A stretch of 45,166 bases of DNA from a bacterium (GCA_017442645.1 JAFRZH010000032.1:1-45166); one strand, 5' to 3'; counted from the first letter of the stretch, positions 8,835 to 19,440 are shown. Made by a program: numbers and translations. The notes: generated by a model from the letters alone, not told the origin.

Positions 8835-8917
8835 TGGGGAGAATAGGATTTGAACCTATGTAACCGCGAGGTGTCAGATTTACAGTCTGATGCAATTGAC
8901 CGCTCTGCCATCTCCCC
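8835..8917 (-). tRNA. tRNA-Tyr(GUA)
   Basis: Class II tRNA of 83 nt: acceptor GGGGAGA/TCTCCCC with A73, loop CTGTAAA (anticodon GTA), long variable arm, T-loop TTCAAAT. Confidence 0.95.
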
Positions 8918-8958
8918 ACACACAACTTTATACTCTTTTATCAATGATCTCCATTATT

Positions 8959-9198
8959 TTATTGGAACGCAGCTTCAGGATTCACTTCACCACTATCTCA
9001 TACCTGTACAACACCAAATGCAACCAATCCTCAAATAATCACCGAACCAAATCCTATCAAAACAAACATATTTCTTGTTCATCAAAGATTTCTTTCAGCC
9101 CACTCACTCTTACCGAAGAAATCAACAAGAGGATAAGCCCAAACCATCAACGCCGCCCCTGCTCACATAATCAATAATCCTATAAGAAAATTTTTCAT
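8959..9198 (-). CDS. small two-pass membrane protein
   Basis: 79 aa from ATG 9198. MKNFLIGLLIMGAGAALMVW (first membrane span, ~4-22), a polar loop DFFGKSEWAERNLGGTRN, a second span MFVLIGFGSVIIGGLVAFGVV (~44-64) and a short acidic tail ending AAFQ. Six TGA codons read as Gly keep it open. It sits between tRNA-Gly(UCA) and tRNA-Tyr inside the tRNA group. No family recognised. The glycine-rich spans and conserved-looking ends suggest a real gene. Confidence 0.7.
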
Positions 9199-9225
9199 TT
9201 TGTAAGCAAGTTAGGATTAAAAGTT

Positions 9226-9299
9226 AGCGGATAACGGGACTTGAACCCGTACGAGCAGAGCTGAAGTCTGCTATGCTACACCAACTACATCATATCCGC
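9226..9299 (-). tRNA. tRNA-Gly(UCA), decodes UGA as glycine
   Basis: Cloverleaf on the minus strand: acceptor GCGGATA/TATCCGC (7 bp), U73, D-stem ATGT/GCAT, anticodon stem GCAGA/TCTGC with loop CTTCAGC giving anticodon TCA, T-stem ACGGG/CCCGT with loop TTCAAGT. GCGG acceptor start and U73 are glycine-tRNA features. This is the tRNA required for code 25, in which UGA is sense. It is the promoter-proximal product of the tRNA-infC-ribosomal transcript. Confidence 0.97.
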
Positions 9300-9349
9300 A
9301 CCATCACAAGAACAGTGTTTCAATAACATTCAAATAATGATGTACCTAG

Positions 9350-9377
9350 TGTATATAAAAATTAAATTTAATTTCAA
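9350..9377 (-). promoter_or_regulatory. sigma70-type promoter for the tRNA-Gly/ribosomal operon
   Basis: Minus strand TTGAAA (9377-9372), 16-nt spacer, TATACA (9355-9350), about 50 nt before the tRNA-Gly 5' end and with no other gene between. Confidence 0.6.
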
Positions 9378-9618
9378 GAGATTTTTAAAGTTTTTTTTAA
9401 AAAAGTACCTTTTTTAATAAAAAAACCAAGTTTTAAACAAGTAAAACAAATTATATCTATTTTTTACGATTCAAAAAATAAGTTTTTCTCTCTTTTTTCT
9501 TTTACTATTAAAAAGTTATAATTAGATATCCAGCTTTTAAAGCTAAAAATCTATAATTATTTTCATTCAGATTTTTTCTTTTTTTTAAAAATTTTTCGTT
9601 TATATTTAATCTAAAATA
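9378..9618. other. AT-rich intergenic stretch, no gene seen
   Basis: Mostly A and T homopolymer runs with small self-complementary pieces such as AGCTTTTAAAGCT near 9531. It separates the end of the disrupted membrane-protein gene from the tRNA-Gly promoter. I see neither a coding frame nor a convincing terminator. Confidence 0.5.
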
Positions 9619-11186
9619 TTAAACCTTCTCTACATACCAAAGTTGATCTTCAGAAGTTGCAATACAAAGATTTTCTCCTTCTCTGGTATTACTAATTCAA
9701 GCTACAGTTTCTCCTTTTTTATCGATTTGTATTTCTTTACAAGGAAAAATATTTGTCCAATCTTCATTGATATCCAATTTATTAGGTTCTGTTGATACAT
9801 AATTGGATCTTTGTTGAGTTTCCATTTTTGCCGCTAAGACAACACCTCCCTTTTCTTTTCCATTCTTCTTTACAGGAATATAGAGAAAATCTCCATCGAT
9901 AGAAACATTTTGATAAGCATTTTCTATTTTTTGGTATGCAGGATCTTGTGGTAATTCTGATAGAAGTCAATCCTCAAGGAAGATCGTAAGGTTATTTGTA
10001 TTTGTTGCAGTAGTTTCAGGTCGTTTTCCATGAAGGGATCTATAAGATGCTGTTGCGGTTTGTATTTGAGAAAGAGCAACTGATCTAGCGGTATCTCTTG
10101 CAGGTCATTGATTATCAAATTGATTATTAAATTGAGTTTGAATTGGATTATCAATTTGAAAATCTTCAGTATCTTCTTTGAATGATGTAAATTTACCAAT
10201 TACCAATGAAAGATTAATTCTATCCTTCAAAAAGAAGTATCCTCATCCAATAATCGCTATAATAAGTAAAAAAATTACAATAAATGTTCAACTTCATTTC
10301 TTTTCAGATGGTAATTCAACTGAAGGTTGAAGAGTTTGTGTGGGAGAAAATGATGAAATATTTTGAGTTTGAGTTACTTGTTGAGGATTAGTATTTTTAT
10401 CATAAAGCTGAGAAATTTGATAATAATAGTACACTAATGCAATTTGTTGCATTGGAATTGTTCGAATTCCGCTAATCAAAAGACAAAAAACTAAAATTCC
10501 TCATACAATAAGTACAACTGTACTTCATCATGGAAGGAACATAGCTAGCATCGGAGCCATAGTTATCGCCGTGAAAGCTAAAAATCATCAAATAAGTGTC
10601 GGAAGAAAACTTAAAAATCAAAAATAAATCTGAAACCATACAAAATTTCGAAAATGTCCTTTAGTAATCTTCCAACTACGCGTAATTGCATCTCGAATAG
10701 AACAATCAGTATCAAGTAAAACATCTAAAGAGAAGAAAAGTCTGAATCAAATGATAATTCAAGGAATAATGAGAAGTCCTAATCCAAGAGAAGTAAAAAT
10801 ACTAACAAGGAGGATTAATAATCGAGCTTTGAATGTTTTTCAAAACCAGGAAAAGAAAACATACGAGTTTTTACAGAAGGATTTTTTGCTCTTTCCATGA
10901 TGTTTTTTTTGATATGAAGGATCCATCATAAGATTAAAATATCTAATAATATCCAAGGAATCAGATAAAGAAGTTGAAAATCTCAAAGAAGAGGACAGAT
11001 ATAATCTTGTCCCCAGACTAAGAGTCCATTTAAAAGTGAAGCTGCCAATGAAACTCAAATGGCGTCACTAGTGATATTAACTCCTCATCTTTTTTTCTAG
11101 GAAATATACCATGCAGCTTGACGAAAATACTTCATGGAAAGATTTTCATTTCCTATTTCGAACATTTGTGTTTGTACTTGATCCAT
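9619..11186 (-). pseudogene. disrupted membrane protein with C-terminal pilin-like extracytoplasmic part
   Basis: One protein can be followed from ATG 11186 to TAA 9619-9621, but with two lesions. An in-frame TAG lies at 11100-11098 (after GNENLSMKYFRQAAWYIS), and a frame change occurs near 10845-10870 between KNPSVKTRMFSF and WFGKTFKAxLLILLV. The first part has several hydrophobic spans (LLNGLLVWG, LIPWILLDILILGWIL). The middle holds the motif SIxDAITRSWKITKGHFxNF, typical of GPDPase-type/DUF975 membrane domains. After another span comes a periplasmic part resembling a pilin: SYRSLHGKxPET then LLSELPQDPAYQ. The x positions are CGA, where the families prefer Trp. The protein is intact enough to look recently broken; sequencing or assembly errors are equally possible. 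Confidence 0.6.
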
Positions 11187-11254
11187 TGTTGTAATAAAAA
11201 ATAAAACTTATCTAATTATAATAAGCTTTACCTTGTTTTTCAATTTTTCGATAT

Positions 11255-11287
11255 AAAAAAATCTGATTCTCTTACAAAAAATCAGAT
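11255..11287 (-). terminator. intrinsic terminator after topA
   Basis: Minus strand ATCTGATT - 11-nt loop - AATCAGAT followed by TTTTTTA; 60 nt downstream of the topA stop. Confidence 0.85.
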
Positions 11288-11346
11288 CCTGTATTTATAT
11301 TTTAGAAATAGAACAAAGCTTTTTTTATTATATTATCATAAAAATC

Positions 11347-13737
11347 CTATTTTTTCTTCGTTTTCATAGTTTTTGAAGTCTTCGTCGTTTTAGTTGTTTT
11401 CTTGGTCTTCGTTCCAGATTTTTCTTCTTTTCCTAAATCTTTTCCAATCAGTGAAAGACAATCTTCTAAGGTATAATCCGTCATATCTTTCCCACTTTTT
11501 GGAATCTTGTAATTTTTCTTTTTAAATTTCAAATACGGTCCATAAGGTCCCTCTTTAAGCTCAATTTTTTCTCCTTCATACTCAAACTGAATCGTACTTT
11601 TCTCTCTATCGAGTTTTGCCTGAATAAGAGGGATTGCATCTTCAAGAGTGATCGTATAGGGATCAAGAGGATTCTCCGCTTTTTTGGGAATAGAGACAAA
11701 AAAAGTCTGATATTTCAAGTAGGGTCAAAATCTTCCAATCGCAGCCGTAATTTTTTCCCCTTCGTATTCTCCCACTTCACGAGGTAAAGTAAAACATTTC
11801 AATGCTTCTTCAAGGGTAATGGTTTCTAAAGATTTTCCGTCAGGGATACTCGCATATTTTTTCTCCTCTGGCTCTCCGATTTGGATAAAAGGTCCATATC
11901 TTCCACTTCTTGCAATCACTTTCTTCCCCGTCGCTGGATCTTCTCAAAGTTCTCTTTCGGTAATCACTCTTTCAGCTCCTTGTGCACGAACTACGGCTTC
12001 ATTGAAAGGACCGTAAAAAACAGAAACAACTTTTTCTCGTTCTTTGTCCCCATCTGCAATTTGATCAAAATCGGTTTCTACAGAGGCGGTAAAATTATAA
12101 TCCATAATATTCTCAAAATTAGCAATGAGAAAATCGGTTACATCTCTTCCAGACTGAGTTGGAAAGAGCTTTTCTTTTTCTACTCCAGTATTTTGACTTT
12201 TTTTAGATTCTGAGATTTCTCCATTTTTCAAAAGGAATTCCAGATATTCTCTTTTTTCTCCTTCTCTACTTTCTTTCACAACATACTTCCTATCCTGGAT
12301 TTTCGTGACAATAGTCGCATACGTGGAAGGACGTCAGATTCCTCTTTTTTCCAATTCTTTTACTAAACTTGCTTCAGTATATCTTGGAGCATGTTTTTTA
12401 AATTTTTGGGTACTTGCGATTTGTTCCATTTGGAGAGTTTCCCCTTTTTCAAGTTTTGGAAGGAGAATAACATCAGAAGATTCTTCATCGTCGGTTCCTT
12501 CAGAATACACTTTCAAAAAACCATCAAAAGTAACCACTTCTCCTTCTGCAACGAATTTACTTTTTGCACCAGAAATATCGATTGTTACTACGGTTTTTTC
12601 AATATTTGCAGATGCCATTTGAGAAGCAATCGTTCTTTTCCAAATCAAATCATACAGTTTTTGCTGTGCAGTATCTTCTCCAGCCTTACGAATCTCCAAA
12701 TGTGCAGGTCTGATACATTCATGAGCTTCTTGTGCTCCTGCTGATTTTGTTTTATATGCGGTAGGATTGGAATATTTTTCTCCATAATCTTTGGTGATTT
12801 CCTGTTTAGCGGCATTCATCGCATCTTGAGAGAGATTTACCGAATCGGTTCTCATATAGGTAATTTTTCCTGCCTCATAGAGTTTCTGAGCAAGTTGCAT
12901 CGTACGAGAAGGAGAAAATCCTAATTTCCTACTTGCTTCTTGTTGTAACGTTGAAGTCGTAAAAGGTGCAGAAGGAGATCTTTTTCAAGGTTTTTGCTCC
13001 ACATTTTCTACGGTAAAAGTAGCAGTTTTACAATAGTCTAAAAATCTGAGGACTTCCTCATTTTTCTTGAATTCTTTATCTAAGGTAGCAGGAAAGTTTT
13101 TTTTCGTATTTCAAGTAAAAGTCCCTACGGTTTTGAAGGAAGAAGTTGCATTGAATTGTTCAATTTCTCTTTCTCTCTCTACGATTAAACGAACAGCAAC
13201 AGATTGTACTCTTCAAGCAGAGATTCCTCCTACCACTTTTCTCCAAAGCACTGGAGAAAGCTTAAATCACACCAAATAATCAAGCACTGATCTTGCCTGT
13301 TGTGCATCGACAAATTTCATATCAATCGTTCTTGGATTCGCAACAGCATTTTTAATTGCTTTTTCTGTAATTTCATGGAATACAATTCTTGGAGTATTTT
13401 CAATAGAAAGTCCAAGTTCTCTTGCCACATGTCGAGCAATAGCTTCTCCTTCACGGTCCTCATCGGTTGCGAGCCAGACTTTTTCAGCTTTTTTTGCTAA
13501 AGTTTTCAATTCATTGACATTTTTCTTTTTTGCAGGATCGAGCTGATAAATCGGATGAAAACGATATTTATCTTCCAAATTTTGCGTATTTTGCTCTTCG
13601 ATTTCCACTCCTTTTCCATCTCTTGGCATTTCGATGATATGTCCATACGATGCTCTTACTTCAAAATCGGATCCAAGAATTTTGGTAATCGTTTTTGATT
13701 TTGCAGGAGACTCTACAATTACGAGATTTTTAGCCAT
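11347..13737 (-). CDS. topA: DNA topoisomerase I
   Basis: Type IA topoisomerase relaxing negative supercoils in the cytoplasm. 796 aa. Toprim domain at the N-terminus (KNLVIVESPAKSKTITKIL, then LATDEDREGEAIA). LSPVLWRKV is followed by SAGRVQSVAVRLIVERE and the active-site Tyr294 in ITYMRTDSVNLS. EKRGIGRPSTYATIVTKIQD is next, and then C-terminal TopA repeats (RSGRYGPFIQIG, EGPYGPYLKFKKK) without zinc fingers, ending in a Lys/Thr tail. Gly in SAGRVQS and GIGRPS is TGA. Two codons CGA (13434-13432 and 12039-12037) stand at positions that are Trp in nearly all TopA proteins. It is preceded by elp3 with a 59-nt gap and probably cotranscribed. Confidence 0.97.
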
Positions 13738-13796
13738 AAAAATGAAGAAAAATAAAAAAACAAATTTTCAATTATAAATAAGTAACAAAAGTTCTT

Positions 13797-15737
13797 TTAA
13801 TTGCAAGAAGTTTTTTTCATATACGTTCCTTCAAGCTTAAATCCTTGTTTTTCATAATATTCTCTCACTCCGATTCATGAAATCACAGAAATCTCCGTAA
13901 ATCCTTCTTTTTGAGCGATCATTTCCGCAGTTTTAAGGAGTTTCTTTCCAAGTCATGAATGCTGAGTCGCAGAGTCTGATTTTTCTCCTACTGCTTGTAA
14001 TTCTCCATAGACATGAAGTTCTCTAATAATAGCGTTTTCTTTTCCCAATCCTTCAAAATCCAATCTTTCTTCTTCAAGGGGTAAAAGCAATCTTGTAAAT
14101 CCGTATAAATATCCGAGTTCATCTTCATAACTGATAAAAATCTCTTTTCCCACTGAACTTTGATACATCCTGAGAATAAGATTCAGATTTTTGGTTGTTT
14201 CTTTTTTGTTTCTCACTTCTCTTGATCTCGTATCGAGGCTTACAAAATGGCGAAAAGATTTAAAATCTGGTTGTGATCCGATAATCTTTGTTGTAAAGTC
14301 ATTCGAAAAATTTGAAGAATCTTTCGTATTTCATTTTGGATTCTTCACTTCATTTCATTCCGTTCAGAATGACGGTTTATTATCAAGTTCTTTATGAGAT
14401 GATAAATTTTCAAAATATTCTTCTTCATTGTTAAACAACTCGTATTCTCCATACAGACGACGATAAAAAGTTTCGACTTCATTTTTTGTGTCAGAATGTT
14501 GTATTTTTTGTTGATATTCTTTCAAAAGTTGATCATGCACAAGTTGAGAAAGATTTGTTACATTCGAACCTGCTGCGATTTCTGTTGCAGGAATATCGCG
14601 AATAAGTCTCTTAATCCTCGTGTAAGGCGGAATAATCTCTTTGAAGGTCTTTTTGATAATTTGAGAGATTTTTTCTGTGGTAAGAGGCTCGTATTTCCCT
14701 TCTTTAAAAAAAGTATATAATTCTGTATTGGGAATCACGGAAGTTGGATAAAACTTCAATTCATCTGGTTTTAACCACGGATCAGAAAAAGTATCACGGA
14801 AACTCTGGATATCTTTCTCAAAATCTGATCCATAAAGTCCGGGCATTAAATGAATGGAAATTTTGAATCCATATTTACGAAGAAGATGAAGTGCTTGTTT
14901 GATCGCTTCAAGATTATGTCCTCTTTTATTAAGTTCTAAGACTTCATCGTTTGTGGATTGAATCCCCATTTCTACTCTGGTTACTCCAAATTTTCTCCAG
15001 GATTGACAGTTCCTGTGACTTACAAGGTCTGGCCTTGTTTCAATCGTTAATCCGATGATTCTATGTTCTGCGGTTTCATTTTTTTTCAAAGCCTCCTCCA
15101 AAGTTGAGGAATACTCGATTTCTGCTTCATTCGTGATAGTGAATCAGAATTTTTTTTCTTTTTCATCTTTTTTCTCTCCCGCATTGTTCATTTTGATTTT
15201 GAGCTGAGAAAAAGTATTACATGCATCATAAAGCTCTTTAATGAAGTTCTCCTTATATTCTTGAGGATACGCATCTCGCGACCCTCCAAGGACGATCATT
15301 TCGATTTTCTTTGGTTGATGTCCCGTTAAAGTCAGAGATTGGAGTCTATTATACACCTGTTTTCTCGGATCAAATTGATTCAAAAATGCCCTCATTGCTC
15401 AAGGTTCAGATTTGATATAACTTTTCGGCATCGTCGGATCATTCGGACAGAAGATACACTTTCACGGACAAGGTCGTGGTTTCGTTAAAACTTGCACCGA
15501 AACAATCCCCGAAAGAGAACGGATCGCTCTTTTCCTCAAAAGATGTTCAAATTTTTCATTTTTCTCGATTTTCCCTTGTTCGATCATCTTCAAGTAGGTC
15601 TCGATAATTTGAGATTTTGAAGGGAGAGTGGTCATTTTATGGTCTTTGGCAAAAATCCTCTGAAGATCTTTCACTCTCGCTTCATCTAAATCATCAATTT
15701 TTTCTAAAATCTCTTTCACCAAGTATTCAAAGTCCAT
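13797..15737 (-). CDS. elp3: Elp3-family tRNA U34 carboxymethyltransferase (radical SAM + GNAT)
   Basis: Uses SAM radical chemistry and acetyl-CoA to place cm5 on wobble uridine 34 of tRNAs. 646 aa. N-terminal helical part, then the [4Fe-4S] motif C90-x3-C94-x2-C97 (CPGKCIFC). Core segments are MIVLGGSRDAYPQ, IIGLTIETRPDLVS, VEMGIQSTNDEVLELNKRGH, FKISIHLMPGLYGSD and YTRIKRLIRDIPA. A GNAT domain at about 475-646 has IRELHVYGELQAVG, QHSGLGKKLLKTAE and SGIGVREYYEKQGFKLEGTYM. Between them lies an unusual low-complexity linker (res ~445-500) that includes a genomic repeat. Several Gly are TGA. It stands 36 nt after dxs. Confidence 0.95.
14338..14375. repeat. REP-like element embedded in the elp3 coding sequence
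   Basis: GGATTCTTC...CAGAATGACGG, the same type as the intergenic element at 42321-42347 (ATTCTTC..CAGAATGACG). Read on the elp3 strand it gives KPSFGTEGNEVKNPKG in frame, with TGA as Gly, between the radical SAM and GNAT domains. Confidence 0.6.
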
Positions 15738-15773
15738 GCAATCCTTACAAGAAAAAAATAAAAGTCTGATTTT

Positions 15774-17537
15774 CTATGATAACATTTTTTCTATTTCATG
15801 AACTATTTTCTCTGGAGTGATTCATAATGCATCTAAGAGTTGATCGGCATTAAATCTATCATAAAATTTCTTCTCTAATCCATAATTTTTCACTTTCATG
15901 GTTGTTGGTCCATAATAACTTGCAATTTTATATCAAAAACCTCCTTCAAGGATTCCATCTTCCAGCGTGATCACTATTTGATGTTGTTGTTTTAAATTTT
16001 CCAAAAGGGAAACATCGAGTCAAGACGCGAATCTCGGATTGATTAATGTGGGAGTGAATCAGATTTTTTCTTTTATTTTTTGAGCAACTTTTTCTCCGAT
16101 CTGATAAAAATCTCCCAATGCGAGAATTGCTAATTTTTCTCCTTGTTCTTCGATTTTGAAGGTATTGAGATTATCGAAAGTTGTCGGAATTTCACGGTTA
16201 TCATCGATTACTCCATTTCAAGGAATCATAATCATCACAGGGTGTTTCCTTTGATTAAGGGACCAATTTAACATCGCAAGATATTCTTGTTTTGAGGTTG
16301 GAGCGAGGAGAACGAGGTTAGGGATATTGGAAAATAACGCATAATTAAAAATTCCAAGATGTGTGGCATCATTAAGTCCCCATACTGATGAATAATTCAG
16401 TAAAATGGTAGCAGGGTTATTATTCAAACAAAGATCTTGAGAAATCTGGTCATAACTTCTTTGAATAAAGGTTGCATTGGTTCCTAATACTGCTTTCCCT
16501 CCGTTTTTTCCTATTCATGAAATAAATGCAACAGCCTGTTCCTCTGTAATTCAAGTATCCACAAATTGTGATCAGGCTTTTTCTCTTTTTTCTTTTGTAA
16601 ATCCAATGGTCATTGGCATTGCAGGAGTTACAACCGTTAAGGTTTTATCTTTCTCTATTTCTTGAAGAAGGAAATCTGCTGTCAAAGTAGCATAATCTTC
16701 TCCTGTAAATGAGAATTTTGATTTTCCTGTTTCAGGATCAAAGGGACTAACCCAGTGCCATGCTTCTTTATTTTGTTCTGCAAGAGGATATCCTTTCCCT
16801 TTTTGAGTATGAATATGAAGGACAATAGGATGATCGATATCTTTTACGGATTGAAAGAAAGTAATTAATTTTTCGATATTATTTCCTTCATTTTCATAAC
16901 GGTAATCAAGCCCCATAGCTCTGAAAAAATTATTTTCTGCCGTTCCATTCGTTTCACGAAGTTCTGCAAGATTTTTATAGATTCAACCGTGATTTTCAGC
17001 AATTGATTGTTCATTATCATTAACAATAATGATAAAATTAGAATTCAATTCTGAACCTGCAAAATCTAATCATTCTAAAGCCTCACCTCACGAAAGAGAA
17101 CCATCTCCAATAATTGCGATAATATTTTCATGATCTCCTTTTAAATCTCTTGCTTTTGCTAATCCTGTTGCTAAAGAAATAGAAGTTGAAGTATGTCAAA
17201 TATTAAAAGAATCATGTTCACTTTCTTCAGGATTAGTATATCCAGAAATATCGTTAAAATGACTTTCCTCCAAATATCCTTCTTTTCTTCCTGTTAACAT
17301 TTTATGAGGATAGGTTTGATGAGAAACATCAAAAACAAATTTATCCTGAGGTGAATTAAAAACATAATGAAGTGCAATAGTCATTTCAACCATTCCGCAA
17401 TTAGGAGCAAAATGTCCTCCGTAATTAGAAACTCTATGGATAAGTGCTTCTCTCATCTCTTGAGCAAGAACTGTTAATTCATCAAGAGAAAGTTTTTTTA
17501 CATCTTCGGGAGAATTGATTGTAATAAGGTATTTCAT
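15774..17537 (-). CDS. dxs: 1-deoxy-D-xylulose-5-phosphate synthase-like transketolase
   Basis: Thiamine-diphosphate enzyme of the DXS type, first step of the MEP isoprenoid route (pyruvate + glyceraldehyde 3-phosphate). 587 aa, slightly short of the usual 620. Family segments in order: [62 protein letters not shown], the TPP motif GDGSLSGGEALEGLDFAGSE..NDN near 140-170, [10 protein letters not shown], and [19 protein letters not shown] in the pyrimidine domain. A C-terminal [15 protein letters not shown] follows. Gly in several of these is TGA. Whether the whole MEP pathway exists cannot be seen. First gene of a dxs-elp3-topA series. Confidence 0.9.
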
Positions 17538-17560
17538 GTAAACAACATATAAATAAAACT

Positions 17561-17566
17561 ATTATA
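17561..17566 (-). promoter_or_regulatory. probable -10 box for dxs-elp3-topA
   Basis: TATAAT on the minus strand 24 nt before the dxs ATG. No clear -35 at the right distance, so this rests on the -10 alone. Confidence 0.4.
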
Positions 17567-17703
17567 GTGTATAGAGATTTTTTTTAAACTTACAAATAAT
17601 TTTTTAAAAAAAGAAAAAAAGTCTGATTCTTTATTACTTTTATAATTTTTAACAATATCAATAATTATTTCTCAGTTCTCGGCATAACAATCAAAGTAAA
17701 AAT

Positions 17704-17732
17704 TTGAAAAATTTTCCTTTTAAAAGTATAAT
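17704..17732 (+). promoter_or_regulatory. sigma70-type promoter of the 272-aa gene
   Basis: TTGAAA (17704-17709), 17-nt spacer, TATAAT (17727-17732), 34 nt before the ATG at 17767. Confidence 0.75.
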
Positions 17733-17766
17733 AGGAAAAGATTTTATCTCATGAACCACGTAAAAA

Positions 17767-18585
17767 ATGTTAAGATCACAGAATGAATTGCTTAATACAA
17801 AAAGAGATCAAGTTCCAACTTCACTAGAAAAGCAAAAAAAAGATACAAGAAATGCACTTAAAAAAAATAATACTTTTAATGACATTGTTTGTGAAGTTCT
17901 CACAGAAGAAGGGAATATGATCCGATGACACGGAAGCAAAGGAACAAAAGAGACTGTTAATACAATATGTAACGAATGATTACGAATACCTGATGGTTAT
18001 GATCTTCACTCAACAGCAATAAAACTCAAAAATAACTTAAAAAATGAGAATCAACAAACACAAGAGTCGCAAATACAACAGCTAATGAATCGACCTCATT
18101 TGAAATGCAAATATATTGTTATCGTGTCTCACCCTAAAGAATATTGTTCAAAAGTTCCATATAGAGAAAATGATTCTCTTCTCATTACAACGGATAAATT
18201 CTGAGGTACAGATTATTATAAAAATAAGAATCTGGTGGTAAGACCAGAATTCATAAAATGATATTTTGATATCAATAACATGGAATTTATACCAAATGAA
18301 AAATACTATAAAAGATTATGAGAAGAAGAACAAAAACAGCTTTTTCAAGAAGTAAAGAAAAAATATATGGACAGTGTTATTGAAAGTAACTGAAGATTAG
18401 AAGAATACTTACAAATAATGCAAGAAAATAACCGAAAATGTCCTTATAATGAAAAAGATATAGAAGAATACTTATCTTATACTATACAAGAAGAAAAATT
18501 ATTTAATTCCAATATAGAGGATGGTACAATAGATGATACTACAAACTTAGATTGATGAGTCTGTAATCCTGAAGATTGGGAATAG
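17767..18585 (+). CDS. unknown protein, weak ADP-ribosyltransferase-like N-terminal motif
   Basis: 272 aa from ATG 17767; the earlier ATG 17751 runs into TAA after 14 codons. Eight or so TGA read as Gly. No signal peptide or membrane span. Residues ~52-80, VLTEEGNMIxGHGSKGTKE..NTICNEGLxIP (x = CGA, perhaps Trp), recall the HG[S/T]..n..I...GL start of ADP-ribosyltransferase-fold proteins. Later KYIVIVSHPKEY and LITTDKFGGTDYYKNKNLVVRPEFIKGYFDIN may give the core strands. The C-terminal third is Glu-rich and helical. The ART idea is only a motif resemblance. Own promoter, no partner gene. Confidence 0.75.
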
Positions 18586-18696
18586 TCTGATTCTTTATTA
18601 TCGAATAACTTGTAAGAAGATAAAGTTTTACTCTTTTGGGAAAATGAATATTTAATGGATTAATAGAGTTCTGATCGGAAAGATCAAGAAAATTTT

Positions 18697-18725
18697 TTGT
18701 TTTTTCACAAAAAAAGAAGTATAAT
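18697..18725 (+). promoter_or_regulatory. sigma70-type promoter of the 206-aa gene
   Basis: TTGTTT (18697-18702), 17-nt spacer, TATAAT (18720-18725), 18 nt before the ATG; the leader must be very short. Confidence 0.7.
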
Positions 18726-18743
18726 ATGATATCTTTATTATTT

Positions 18744-19364
18744 ATGAAAATAACCATGACTTTAGAAACAAAATGATGCAGCATAGAAACGAATATAGAT
18801 CAACCTGATCTTTTAGATACACAACAATCCCTAGAACAACTCAAAAATAATATCAAAGATCCTTTTAAGGATTTTAGATATGGTTTTAAAGTTATCGCTG
18901 AACACATCAAATGACTCAGTTTACAACAACAAAAAATCTGATTTAAAAGTTTTTCTAAATATATCCAAGACTACGATTTTCGTATTAATGAAGAAATTCA
19001 GAAAATGGTCAAAAAATATCATTTAGTTTCAGATGAACTTCTTGATATGAGTCCAAAAGTAAAAGATAAAGATAAAAATCGTTACTTATTTTATATGGAA
19101 TTGAAAAATAATATTAGGGAAATCGAAAGTAAATGAAATCTTATCAATACCATGATTGATGGAGAAAACAATTCTGATGATGTCATACAATCAAAAATAA
19201 ATGAATATTTTTCTTTATTAGAAGCATTTTTTCTCAAAGCAACTCCTCCTGACGAGATTGTCGAGTGAAATATTTATCAAGAACAAACTCCTTTCACTTG
19301 GAAAAAAGACTACAATAAAACTGCCAAAAGAATCGAAAAATACAAAAAAAGACATCAAAAATAA
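18744..19364 (+). CDS. unknown mostly helical cytoplasmic protein
   Basis: 206 aa, open only with TGA as Gly (six codons, e.g. ETKGCSIE, EHIKGLSLQQQKIGFKSFSKY). High Lys, Glu, Gln, Asn and Ile content suggests long helices; no signal peptide, membrane span or catalytic motif seen. The start at 18744 is chosen for closeness to the promoter; Met5 is an alternative. No family recognised. The next gene begins 77 nt later. Confidence 0.7.
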
Positions 19365-19440
19365 ATTTTGTCAATTTTATTTCGAGAGAGAAGAGGGATT
19401 TTATTGATTTACAAAAAAATATTACTACACTAAATAAACA

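Noticed and set aside
9000..9200. Plus-strand frames between the tRNAs
   Set aside because: Antisense to the small membrane protein, which is open with TGA as Gly and has two proper membrane spans.
11098..11100. TAG as a sense codon in the membrane-protein gene
   Set aside because: TAG ends topA, dxs, rpsD, infC, rpmI and others at the expected places, so it is a normal stop here.
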